Assembly: GCA_964421565.1 (NCBI GenBank)
Contig: CAYQXJ010000037.1
Coordinates: 1-5,310, forward strand
Source: CAYQXJ01 sp964421565
Lineage (GTDB): Bacteria; Planctomycetota; Brocadiia; SM23-32
Direction: 5' to 3'
Length of the DNA: 5,310 bases
The position numbers and the translations under genes were made by a program. Shown piece after piece: positions 1 through 5,310 of this stretch. How positions within the stretch are numbered: the stretch's first letter is position 1; each line of letters begins with the position of its first letter. Below the pieces are notes generated by a model, which had not been told where the DNA came from, searched no databases, and was given only the letters and a program-made list of their open reading frames with translations.

Positions 1-7
1 TACCGGA

Positions 8-82
8 GCGGGCGTAATTCAGTGGTAGAATGTCAGCTTCCCAAGCTGGACGTCGTGGGTTCGAATCCCATCGCCCGCTCCA
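8..82 (+). tRNA. tRNA-Gly (anticodon CCC)
   Basis: This is a complete cloverleaf. The acceptor stem GCGGGCG (8-14) pairs with CGCCCGC (72-78), followed by discriminator T79 and an encoded CCA (80-82). The anticodon stem TCAGC/GCTGG encloses the loop TTCCCAA, so the anticodon is CCC, which reads the glycine codon GGG. The T arm is GTGGG-TTCGAAT-CCCAT, with the usual TTCGA loop motif and one G-T pair. Only seven bases lie upstream, so no promoter can be judged. tRNA genes are frequent targets of tyrosine recombinases, and one is encoded about 3.2 kb to the right. The tRNA may therefore mark one end of the integrated element, but that role is inferred. Confidence 0.96.
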
Positions 83-187
83 CCGCCTCCGCCGGACAGA
101 GCCGGCCACAGGCGGCCTATCGCGGCCACCCCCGCGAGCTTCTGACTCCTCCCGCAGCGCCCGTTTTGCCCTCCATCTGGCCACGAG

Positions 188-217
188 CGGACAGCGCTGG
201 ACAGCGCCGGACAGGAA
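188..217. repeat. 10-bp tandem repeat, three copies
   Basis: Three consecutive 10-base units are visible: CGGACAGCGC (188-197), TGGACAGCGC (198-207) and CGGACAGGAA (208-217). The invariant core is GGACAG. A further isolated CCGGACAG occurs at 92-99. Regular spacing of about one helical turn would put every copy on the same face of the DNA, as expected for repeated protein-binding sites. Recombinase or excisionase arm sites are one possibility because of the adjacent tRNA. This is inference only. Confidence 0.65.
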
Positions 218-220
218 GTG

Positions 221-268
221 GGTGAAGATCTGGGTGAAACAGCGGATGAGGATCTGGATGAAGTTTGG
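221..268. repeat. 12-bp degenerate tandem repeat, four copies
   Basis: Four consecutive units run GGTGAAGATCTG (221-232), GGTGAAACAGCG (233-244), GATGAGGATCTG (245-256) and GATGAAGTTTGG (257-268). Units 1 and 3 are most alike, so an 18-base segment at 221-238 recurs at 245-262 with 15 of 18 bases identical. One frame through it reads an acidic, repetitive peptide (EDLGETADEDLDE), but that frame is short and has no supported start. I therefore treat the block as a DNA repeat rather than a gene remnant. Function is unknown; binding sites for the element's recombinase are a guess. Confidence 0.6.
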
Positions 269-428
269 CCCTCAGGCGCTGCCTCCCCTATCTGAACCCA
301 GAGTAGCGCTCAGTGCATCTGGCGAGAAAACCGGGTGGTGCTCAGCGGCTGGGCACTTCTCGGTCGCGTCCTTAAGGTCAGGCAGGCCGAGGCCAGTGAC
401 CGCGCGCCAGTCCGTCGATGACGGCTGG

Positions 429-1229
429 TCAAGGGGCAAGCATGTCCTCGACAGTGTAGAGGCCAGGCGGCTTGTCCTTCAGAAAGAACGCGGCGCGAAC
501 CGCGCCGCGGGCAAAGACCTCTGGACTGGATGCGCGGTGAGTAAGGGCAAGTCGCTCGCCCATCCCGGCAAACACCACCGTATGATCGCCCGCGACGTCA
601 CCGCCCCGAACAGCGTGCACACCCACTTCGCGGTCGGGCCTCACCCCGGTTTCGCCTTGGCGGCCGTAGATCGCTGCCTCCTCCACTGCCCAAGACCGAG
701 CTTCGCAGACACGCTCCAAGAGCGTCATGGCTGTTCCACTGGGGGCGTCCTTCTTATTGCGGTGATGCATCTCAACAATCTCGACATCGAACCCATCCCC
801 CAGAGCTCGTGCTACTTGCCCGACAAGTCGGAACAGCACGTTGACGCCGACGCTCATATTGGCTGACCGCAGGACGGGAACACGGCAAGCTACTTCATCC
901 TCCACGTACGCCGCTTGTTCCGGCGATAGGCCGGTTGTGGCGGCGACCAAGGGAATGCCCAGCTCTGCGCATTCCTTCGCCCGAGCTACGCAAGCTGCGG
1001 GCGTGCTGAAATCAAGAAGTACGTCAGGGATCTGGTCTATGTCGGTCCGCACGCTTACGTCAACCGCTCCACTTCCCACAAGCGTCCCCACGTCTTGCCC
1101 TATGGCCGGGTGACCCGGACGCTCAAGTGCGCAGACGACCTCACAGTCGCGGCGCTGAAGGAGCAGCCGGAGCACTTGATGCCCCATTCTGCCAGCCGCT
1201 CCATTGACACCAACCCTAATGGCTTCCAC
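429..1229 (-). CDS. dapB: 4-hydroxy-tetrahydrodipicolinate reductase (DapB)
   Basis: DapB is a cytoplasmic enzyme that reduces the dipicolinate-pathway intermediate with NAD(P)H to tetrahydrodipicolinate, on the route to meso-diaminopimelate and lysine. The protein (266 aa from the GTG at 1229) has the N-terminal Rossmann motif GAAGRMG (residues 10-16) and a cofactor-loop Glu in ALER (about 36). It also has TTG (about 98-100), SANMSVGVNV (about 122-131) and the signature EMHHRNKKDAPSGTA. That signature carries the His pair (155/156), catalytic Lys159 and substrate-binding PSGTA (163-167). The C-terminal stretch GERLALTHRASS is also typical. Length matches the family (E. coli about 273 aa), so it appears intact. 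A TTG start at 1244 is possible, but the GTG at 1229 has GGGAAGG about 6 bases upstream and is preferred. It overlaps the end of the preceding membrane-protein gene by 14 bases, implying translational coupling. A dapB in this accessory setting is probably an additional copy; that is inference. Confidence 0.93.
   Translation of the reverse strand: MEAIRVGVNGAAGRMGHQVLRLLLQRRDCEVVCALERPGHPAIGQDVGTLVGSGAVDVSVRTDIDQIPDVLLDFSTPAACVARAKECAELGIPLVAATTGLSPEQAAYVEDEVACRVPVLRSANMSVGVNVLFRLVGQVARALGDGFDVEIVEMHHRNKKDAPSGTAMTLLERVCEARSWAVEEAAIYGRQGETGVRPDREVGVHAVRGGDVAGDHTVVFAGMGERLALTHRASSPEVFARGAVRAAFFLKDKPPGLYTVEDMLAP
489..509 (-). other. perfect 9-bp hairpin inside dapB
   Basis: CGCGGCGCG and CGCGCCGCG are perfect complements separated by three bases. 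On the minus strand the stem is followed by TTCTTTCT, which resembles a weak intrinsic terminator. It lies within codons for the conserved GAVRAAFFL segment of DapB, so coding constraint in a GC-rich gene may be the whole explanation. No better terminator was seen after the dapB stop codon. Confidence 0.35.
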
Positions 1230-2304
1230 TATCGCCCTTCCCAAGTTTGCGCGCGACCCAGCTTCGCAGCTGACCGCCTGCCTGGCACAGCCAACCCAGG
1301 CCGGTCACCAAGGCTCCTGTTGCCAAGTAAGCAACAACCACGGCCACGGCAAGCATACCGTAAGGGGCCTCCGGCGAAGGCTCCTCATAGGTTGCCCATA
1401 CCTGCCAACCCGCAACAACCGCGAGCACCGAAGTAAGTAGCGTCATTCGGATCCCGCTGCCTACGCCATGCGCAGCAGTGCGCGCTGCTGAAACGGACTG
1501 CGCTTGCTCTGCAAGCACTCCGAGTGATCGTTGCGCCCGCTTCATCCCCTCAAGGGCATCGTCGCCCAACCCGAAGTGCCGGACGAAGGCTTGCGCATAC
1601 AGCATCTCTCCTTGCCCCGAAGCGATGAGTTCTGCTTGGTCGAACGCATCGCCCCGGCGATGAAACAGACTCGTCTCGGCCTTCGAAAGAGACAGTCGCG
1701 CCGCCCGGTGGTAGTCGATGATCTTCTGGCGGTACTGGCCGAGGATATGTTGAGCAGCCTCTGACCAGTTCTTTGCCTTGGCGGGGTATAGAGCGAAATC
1801 GGTGCTGGCCGCATACACGTGCTCATGATAAACATCTCGGACGACGCCGAACACTTGGTCTGGATACGGCCAGTCCTGCGCCGCGTACTTCCCACCCGTC
1901 AGCCTGAAGCCGAGCTTGCCATTTGTCTCGAGTTCCTGGATTTCCGCTAGCACTTCACACTCATGCCCATCATTGCCAAAGATGCCGACTTTCGTCACGA
2001 ACGCATCCGCATCCATCGCTATGGCAACGCGTCTTGGCGGGTTCCGCCCCGTGTCGTCGAAGTCCCGCAGGTAGCAGAACACCGAGTCCCCAGCGGCAGC
2101 CCCCAAGGTGCTCCGAATGTACTCAAGAACTTTTTGAGGAAATGCCCGCTTCTTATCCTTATCGGCCCGTTTCACGTCCTCGCCGACTGGAGCCGAAACG
2201 AATGTTCTGTCGACGTCCGTTCCAACGGAGCTATCCGTGAGCTCGGCGACAGCCCGTTTGGGCATAAGGGAATCGCTGAGTATGGGTAACCAGCCAAACC
2301 ACAT
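1216..2304 (-). CDS. unknown protein with two C-terminal membrane helices
   Basis: I do not recognise this protein (about 362 aa from ATG 2304). Residues 1-60 are polar and probably flexible. Residues 60-180 look like a folded soluble domain rich in aromatic and acidic residues, including FCYLRDFDDTGRNPPRR and WPYPDQVFGVVRDVYHEHVY. Residues 185-280 are helical, charged and Ala/Gln-rich. Two hydrophobic segments follow, at about 286-305 (TLLTSVLAVVAGWQVWA) and 315-340 (MLAVAVVVAYLATGALVTGLGWL). The short linker between them and the basic tail suggest a hairpin anchor with both large ends in the cytoplasm. There is no signal peptide. The start is uncertain: TTG 2322 and ATG 2265 are alternatives and none has a good ribosome binding site. 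Coupling to the gene ending at 2335 is therefore likely. Its 3' end overlaps the dapB start. Confidence 0.75.
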   Translation of the reverse strand: MWFGWLPILSDSLMPKRAVAELTDSSVGTDVDRTFVSAPVGEDVKRADKDKKRAFPQKVLEYIRSTLGAAAGDSVFCYLRDFDDTGRNPPRRVAIAMDADAFVTKVGIFGNDGHECEVLAEIQELETNGKLGFRLTGGKYAAQDWPYPDQVFGVVRDVYHEHVYAASTDFALYPAKAKNWSEAAQHILGQYRQKIIDYHRAARLSLSKAETSLFHRRGDAFDQAELIASGQGEMLYAQAFVRHFGLGDDALEGMKRAQRSLGVLAEQAQSVSAARTAAHGVGSGIRMTLLTSVLAVVAGWQVWATYEEPSPEAPYGMLAVAVVVAYLATGALVTGLGWLCQAGGQLRSWVARKLGKGDSGSH

Positions 2305-2334
2305 GGGCTCAGAGGTGGGCAAAGCAGGAGGGAC

Positions 2335-2589
2335 CTAGACGGAGCCGCCGACCAGCAACTTACCTACGAAACCGGGCACTCGACTCAGAAGCCCGTGGAA
2401 TCCCCCTACCTGATGGGCCCCACGGTCCGTGGTTTGCGCCGTGGACTCCGGCCCTTCAGGGGTAATCCGATAGCCAAGTCGCACCATCCCGATCGAGGAC
2501 AACCGCCTCAGGACAGTACGATCCTGCCCGCGAACAGGATTACCGTGTCGGTAATAGGCCAGCACTCTGCGCTCTCGAGCGGTCAGCAT
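2335..2589 (-). CDS. small winged-helix-like protein (putative regulator)
   Basis: This 84-aa protein begins LTARERRVLAYYRHGN, continues with DRTVLRRLSSIGMVRLGYRI and then TPEG. That order (helix, helix, recognition-like helix, then a short strand/wing ending in TPEG) resembles small winged-helix DNA-binding domains. No exact family is recognised and the assignment is structural inference. The C-terminal 19 residues (from GLLSRVPGF) are hydrophobic to amphipathic. The ATG start is well supported by AAGGGGAG (2601-2594) four bases upstream. It is the first gene of the operon: a strong promoter lies about 50 bases upstream, and the stop is about 30 bases before the most likely start of the membrane-protein gene. 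It could repress its own promoter, but this cannot be shown from sequence. Confidence 0.72.
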   Translation of the reverse strand: MLTARERRVLAYYRHGNPVRGQDRTVLRRLSSIGMVRLGYRITPEGPESTAQTTDRGAHQVGGFHGLLSRVPGFVGKLLVGGSV

Positions 2590-2640
2590 GACTCTCCCCT
2601 TGCTCAGTCTACTTGCCCATGCTAGCCAACATGCAGTGGT

Positions 2641-2669
2641 TCCCTACCATATCCCGGCAAGCTTGTCAA
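2641..2669 (-). promoter_or_regulatory. promoter of the wHTH-membrane protein-dapB operon
   Basis: On the minus strand, a perfect -35 TTGACA (2669-2664) is separated by exactly 17 bases from TAGGGA (2646-2641), a fair -10 box for a GC-rich bacterium. The predicted transcription start is near 2634, giving a leader of about 45 bases before the ATG at 2589. An 8-base palindrome, CAAGCTTG (2658-2665), overlaps the -35 box and spacer and could be part of an operator. Confidence 0.65.
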
Positions 2670-2689
2670 CACTAAAAACGCTCGCCGCC

Positions 2690-3248
2690 AGACACTGCTC
2701 TCCGCGCCGGAGCAGCCACGTCTGACCCTCCCGGGTAGGTCCAGCAGCTTACTTATACCTTGTCGGCTAGGCGAGAATCAACCTTTTCAGTCGGCGCGCG
2801 GGCTACACCAGTCTATTCACAGGGTCCTCGGCTGGGCCTATTCGAGCATCCCAGTATCTTACGAGTATGGGGGGGACAAGGCAGTTTGTCAAGAGGAATT
2901 CTGCGCACCAGCAACTCTGGCCTGCTACTGATGAGACACCAAGCCGTCTGACGCACAGCGCGACGGCCTGTCCGGAACATGAGCTACTCCGCGAGCGGCG
3001 TACCGTCCCATAGGAGCGCATCCCGGCACATTGTATCAAACCCGATGGCGATAACGTAGGCCGTGATCAGGGCTTATGACGACATCGTTCTGCGGCGATG
3101 CGCCCTGTCGATTCGCCTCAACACGTTGTCTGAGGTCGACCAGAGACACCGACATGGGCCCAGCACTCCCAAAGGCCCTGGCCGAAGGCAGGACCGCCTC
3201 CGTCTCTACGCAGCCCCAATCGATGCGCCCTTGCGTCACCGGCCGCCT
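2690..3248. other. gene-poor stretch between operon promoter and integrase end
   Basis: No convincing gene, RNA or repeat array is visible in about 560 bases. Short open frames exist on both strands, but their products are Arg/Ser/Cys-rich, lack good ribosome binding sites and resemble nothing known. The best candidate is a 67-codon minus-strand frame (3036-3239, GTG start, weak AGGCGG upstream) that begins 9 bases after the integrase stop. I consider it possible but unsupported. A run of seven G residues sits near 2869-2876. No obvious hairpin-plus-T-run terminator follows the integrase. Confidence 0.5.
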
Positions 3249-4730
3249 CTACTGCACAGCGGCCGGTTGCCGGCGGGGAAGTTCGAGGGGTGGCAACGCC
3301 TCCAACGCACCGGCCACGTCGAGCAAGCTGGGGTCGGTGTAGACGTTCATGGTGAGGTCAAGCGACGAGTGGCGCAGGGCCGCCTGGGCGGTGCGCGGCG
3401 CCACGCCGTTCTTGCTGAGGTGGGTGCCGAAGGTATGGCGGAGGGCGTGGAGGTCGACCGTCCGGCCCCGCTCGTCCTCCTTGGCGATGTCCGCCGCCGC
3501 CAGGTCCAGGTTGAAGCTCTTGATGAGGTTGCGCGGCACCGAGAACAGCGTCTCGTCCACCGGCAGCTTCAGCGGCAGCGGAGTGCCCTTCTCCTTCGCC
3601 GTATCCCGCAGCGCCTTGAGCTTCTCGTCCAGCCAGTCTCGCAGGTCGTCGACGAGGTCGCCCCGGAGCGGAATCAACGCGCGCTGCCCCGCCTTGGCGT
3701 CCTTCGCCAGCAGCTCGGCGTGCGGCTGCCGGCCGTCCAGGTGAAGCCGTCCCACGGTGATGTTGGCCAGTTCCCCGAGCCGCAGGCCGGTGAGCACCAT
3801 GGTCTTGTAGATCAGCATCCGCTCCAGGCCGAGGCGCTCTCGCTTTGCCAGGTAGTCCGGGCTGCCAGCCAGGGCTTCCTGCCCTCGCTCGTAGGCCGCG
3901 TCGAGCGTCTCGAAGGTCAGCTCCCTGTAGCGCCACGTGCTGCGTCCCTTCTTCTCCTCCGGCGGCAGGCTGACTGTCTCGCGCCCCCGCTCGGCGACTG
4001 GACGCAGCCGGGCCGCCTTGAGCAGCCTCCGCAGCTCGTCCTCGGTCAGCGCCCGGCGCACGCGTCGCCGATCGCTTCGCACGTCGGCCTTGCACAGACC
4101 CTCGAGAGGGTTCGCGGCCAGCCGATCGGTTTCAACGCACCAGTTGCAGAAGGCCATGATCGCCGAGCGGTAGGTGTTCCGGGTCCGGGCGCCCATGCAC
4201 TCGTCCTCGGCGCGGTTCATCCACCGCACCATCGAGTCGCGCGTGATGTCCCGAAGCCAGGAATACCCACACTCCTCCACCAGGCGCTCGAGTTGCCGGC
4301 GCACGTTGTAGCGGTGCTTCTCCGAGACGCGCTTGCCGCGCACCGTCTTGGCCTTCAGGTGCTCCAGGCAGGCGGCCACGTGCTCGCCGATCGGCACTGA
4401 AGAATGGTCCGCCGTCCGCAACTGCTGCGGCGTGATGATGCCCGCCCTCACCTGCTCGGCGCGCTTGACCAGGTCGGCCAGGACCTGCCGGGCCGATGCC
4501 TTGTCGCGGCACCGGGTGCTGACCTCGCGCCGACGGCCCTCGCCGTCGCGGTACCGTGCCACCCACGTCTCCGTCCTGAACTCCAGCTGGCTGCCGTCGG
4601 GCGTCACGGGCGCGGTCTGCGCCTGCCCATTCCCGCCCGTCCAGCGGGCCCACGCCCTGCCGTCCCGCCGGAACACCTCGGCGCCCTCCGGCATGGGTCG
4701 CGTGTACTTCTTGTGGTAGATGCTGGCCAT
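3249..4730 (-). CDS. tyrosine recombinase / integrase
   Basis: This protein catalyses site-specific integration and excision by strand exchange through a covalent 3'-phosphotyrosine link. The 493-aa protein has a basic N-terminal arm-type region (1-105) and a SAM-like core-binding domain (about 113-212). The catalytic domain spans about 225-480. Catalytic residues are all visible: Arg317 in TGLRLGEL, Lys343 in the hairpin LLAKDAKAGQRALIPL, His428 and Arg431 in HALRHTFGTHL, His454 in LRHSS, and nucleophile Tyr464 in NVYTDPS. An extended segment at about 250-305 precedes box I. ATG 4730 is supported by AGGAGGAGG six bases upstream. The gene appears intact. It follows an excisionase-like gene on the same strand and is probably co-transcribed with it. 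The tRNA-Gly about 3.2 kb away is a possible target. Its sequence style suggests a planctomycete element; this is a recognition-based inference. Confidence 0.95.
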   Translation of the reverse strand: MASIYHKKYTRPMPEGAEVFRRDGRAWARWTGGNGQAQTAPVTPDGSQLEFRTETWVARYRDGEGRRREVSTRCRDKASARQVLADLVKRAEQVRAGIITPQQLRTADHSSVPIGEHVAACLEHLKAKTVRGKRVSEKHRYNVRRQLERLVEECGYSWLRDITRDSMVRWMNRAEDECMGARTRNTYRSAIMAFCNWCVETDRLAANPLEGLCKADVRSDRRRVRRALTEDELRRLLKAARLRPVAERGRETVSLPPEEKKGRSTWRYRELTFETLDAAYERGQEALAGSPDYLAKRERLGLERMLIYKTMVLTGLRLGELANITVGRLHLDGRQPHAELLAKDAKAGQRALIPLRGDLVDDLRDWLDEKLKALRDTAKEKGTPLPLKLPVDETLFSVPRNLIKSFNLDLAAADIAKEDERGRTVDLHALRHTFGTHLSKNGVAPRTAQAALRHSSLDLTMNVYTDPSLLDVAGALEALPPLELPRRQPAAVQ

Positions 4731-4765
4731 TACGGGCCTCCTCCTAATTGAGCCTGCTGTGCCAT
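4730..4765 (-). CDS. possible 11-codon leader ORF overlapping integrase start
   Basis: An ATG at 4765 opens an 11-residue frame, MAQQAQLGGGP, whose TAA stop overlaps the integrase ATG as TAATG. An AGGG lies five bases before the leader ATG, and the leader itself contains the integrase ribosome binding site. Such an arrangement is typical of translational coupling. The peptide could equally be a chance frame, because the poly-purine SD forces the Gly codons. Confidence 0.25.
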   Translation of the reverse strand: MAQQAQLGGGP

Positions 4766-4771
4766 GGTTTC

Positions 4772-4787
4772 CCTGACCTCAATCAGG
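4772..4787 (-). other. short inverted repeat upstream of integrase
   Basis: CCTGA and TCAGG are perfect 5-bp complements separated by six bases, in the gap between the HTH gene and the integrase. It could form a small hairpin in the shared transcript or be a half-site pair for a DNA-binding protein. The stem is short enough to be chance. Confidence 0.25.
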
Positions 4788-4868
4788 AGTGTTGCTCGCG
4801 GTGCACCCTGAATCAAGTCTTGTCTCCGCACTGACGTACGATTATTTCTCCGGCGGTTATGGGCAGCC

Positions 4869-5105
4869 TCAGCGCCGGTTTTTGCACGAAGGGCAGCCCT
4901 CCGCGATCCACTCATCAAGCACCCCGCAGCTCCATCGTACCAACGACCCCAGACGCACGGGTGCCGGAATGCGCCCCGAGTCCGCCAGGCGATAGACCGT
5001 CCGTGGCGAACAGTTCAGGAGCCGTGCCACTTCTTTCACGCCCAGCAGTGCCGGCTGCCGTCCTTCAGCCTCTGCCGTAATGGCCTCGGTTGTCGGGTGT
5101 TCCAC
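4869..5105 (-). CDS. excisionase/AlpA-type helix-turn-helix protein
   Basis: This 78-aa protein contains a MerR-like HTH of the excisionase (HTH_17) class: LLGVKEVARLLNCSPRTVYRLADSGRIPAPVRLGSLVRW at about residues 20-59. The helix-turn-helix is EVARLLNCSPRTVYRLADSG, and the wing ends in VRW. The tail DEWIAEGCPSCKNRR carries a Cys-x-x-Cys pair. Proteins of this class bend DNA at attachment sites to favour excision or activate the integrase promoter. The GTG start at 5105 is well supported by GAGGAG (5117-5112) six bases upstream. It lies 138 bases before the integrase on the same strand, so the two are likely one operon. The specific role (excisionase versus regulator) is inferred. Confidence 0.85.
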   Translation of the reverse strand: MEHPTTEAITAEAEGRQPALLGVKEVARLLNCSPRTVYRLADSGRIPAPVRLGSLVRWSCGVLDEWIAEGCPSCKNRR

Positions 5106-5241
5106 GATTCTCTCCTCAAATGGAAATCTCGCTCGCTTCGGCCTCGACGTCTCATCGCGACCGCCAGGGGCCTCTACTGGTAAAAGGGGGGTTCGGACGG
5201 CGAGCCGGGACAGGAAATCCGCACCTTCCGGCTGTCGGCGG

Positions 5242-5270
5242 TTGTGCCTTACAGTTGTTAGGTGTACAAT
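5242..5270 (+). promoter_or_regulatory. candidate promoter of the right-edge gene
   Basis: TTGTGC (5242-5247) and TACAAT (5265-5270) are separated by 17 bases. The -10 matches TATAAT at five of six positions, but the -35 is weak at three of six. Expected transcription start is near 5277, about 25 bases before the ATG. Confidence 0.45.
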
Positions 5271-5284
5271 GCTCGATTGTCCAC
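5262..5284. promoter_or_regulatory. operator-like palindrome over the -10 box
   Basis: The arms GTGTACAAT (5262-5270) and ATTGTCCAC (5276-5284) are complementary at eight of nine positions around a 5-base centre, GCTCG. The left arm contains the -10 box TACAAT and the right arm covers the probable transcription start. A dimeric repressor bound here would block the rightward promoter. The regulator is not identified; the downstream gene product or the adjacent HTH protein are candidates. Confidence 0.5.
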
Positions 5285-5302
5285 TACCGCGTGGAGGCAG
5301 CC

Positions 5303-5310
5303 ATGGCCAG
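5303..5310 (+). CDS. start of a plus-strand gene cut by the window edge
   Basis: ATG at 5303 is followed by GCC, so the product begins Met-Ala. GGAGG (5293-5297) sits five bases upstream, and a promoter and palindrome precede it. Only two complete codons are visible, so the product cannot be named. Confidence 0.5.

Larger units (their letters stand above)
83..428. other. non-coding stretch between tRNA-Gly and dapB
   Basis: About 350 bases lie between the tRNA 3' end and the stop codon of the dapB gene. Open frames cross it, but none has a plausible start with a ribosome binding site and none looks like a known protein. It contains a short perfect inverted repeat, GCCGG/CCGGC with a 6-base loop, at 91-106. 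No T-run follows, so it is not a convincing intrinsic terminator. The two short tandem repeats at 188-217 and 221-268 are listed separately. If the tRNA is the integration site, this would be the natural place for element-end (attL arm) sequences. Confidence 0.6.
5106..5302. promoter_or_regulatory. divergent intergenic control region
   Basis: This 197-base gap separates the minus-strand HTH/integrase pair from a plus-strand gene starting at the right edge. The leftward genes must be transcribed from here, but no clear -35/-10 pair was seen for that direction. The rightward promoter and palindrome are listed separately. Divergent layout with a palindrome is typical of element control regions. 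Confidence 0.5.

Noticed and set aside
91..106. Hairpin GCCGG/CCGGC just after the tRNA as a terminator
   Set aside because: The stem is only five base pairs and there is no following T-run.
30..866. Plus-strand open frame of 278 codons crossing the tRNA and dapB
   Set aside because: It begins inside the tRNA and runs antisense through dapB. There are no domain signals.
2521..2540. Perfect inverted repeat ATCCTG/CAGGAT with an 8-base loop
   Set aside because: It lies inside the winged-helix-like gene. A 6-bp stem in coding sequence is not strong enough to call a regulatory site.
2837..2856. Possible second copy of the tRNA T-arm (TTCGAGCATCCCA) as an att site
   Set aside because: It resembles TTCGAATCCCA only loosely, with an insertion, and flanking bases do not match. 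It is too weak to be an attachment-site repeat.
2803..3039. 78-codon minus-strand frame in the gene-poor region
   Set aside because: The composition is Arg/Ser/Cys-rich, with no ribosome binding site and no family resemblance.
3036..3239. 67-codon minus-strand frame directly after the integrase stop
   Set aside because: It has a GTG start with a weak AGGCGG and no recognisable motif. It could be real but nothing supports it beyond position.
3063..4400. Long plus-strand open frame (445 codons)
   Set aside because: It runs opposite the integrase and is an antisense shadow of a GC-rich gene. Its product is Arg/Gln/Leu-rich and low in complexity, and it lacks a ribosome binding site.
4730..4918. 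62-codon minus-strand frame ending at the integrase start
   Set aside because: It has a TTG start inside the HTH gene and an Arg-rich product. Only its last 11 codons, with their own ATG, are worth keeping as a candidate leader.

Overview
The window looks like the integrase end of a genomic island, or the joint between a tRNA gene and an integrated element, in a GC-rich bacterium. The most likely host group is Planctomycetota. That is inferred from the overall look of the tyrosine recombinase (N-terminus beginning MASIYHKKYT, catalytic end reading NVYTDPSLLDVAGALEALP) and of the small helix-turn-helix protein ending in DEWIAEGCPSC, both of which match a style I associate with planctomycete genomes. 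No ribosomal RNA or other taxonomic marker is present, so the assignment is provisional.

Left part (1-428): a complete tRNA-Gly with anticodon CCC and an encoded CCA end (8-82). It is followed by about 350 bases without a convincing gene. This stretch holds a small hairpin (91-106), a three-copy 10-bp tandem repeat (188-217) and a four-copy 12-bp degenerate tandem repeat (221-268). tRNA 3' ends are common integration targets, and clustered repeats beside one are a typical layout for integrase arm sites. No second copy of the tRNA 3' end was found inside the window.

Middle-left (429-2669, all minus strand): a compact three-gene operon. A well-formed promoter (TTGACA, 17-bp spacer, TAGGGA; 2641-2669) and a strong ribosome binding site lead into a small winged-helix-like protein. 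Next comes a protein of about 362 residues with a soluble N-terminal part and two C-terminal membrane helices, which I do not recognise. Last is a complete DapB (4-hydroxy-tetrahydrodipicolinate reductase), whose start lies inside the end of the membrane gene. A housekeeping lysine/diaminopimelate enzyme coupled to an unknown membrane protein and a putative regulator, between a tRNA and an integrase, is the most unusual thing here.

Middle (2690-3248): a gene-poor stretch with no convincing coding sequence.

Right part (3249-5310): a full-length tyrosine recombinase (493 aa, all catalytic residues present) is preceded on the same strand by a 78-aa excisionase/AlpA-type helix-turn-helix protein. 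The two probably form an integration/excision control module. A tiny ORF of 11 codons overlaps the integrase start. At the right edge a divergent plus-strand gene begins at 5303, with a ribosome binding site, a candidate promoter and a palindromic operator-like element overlapping the -10 box.
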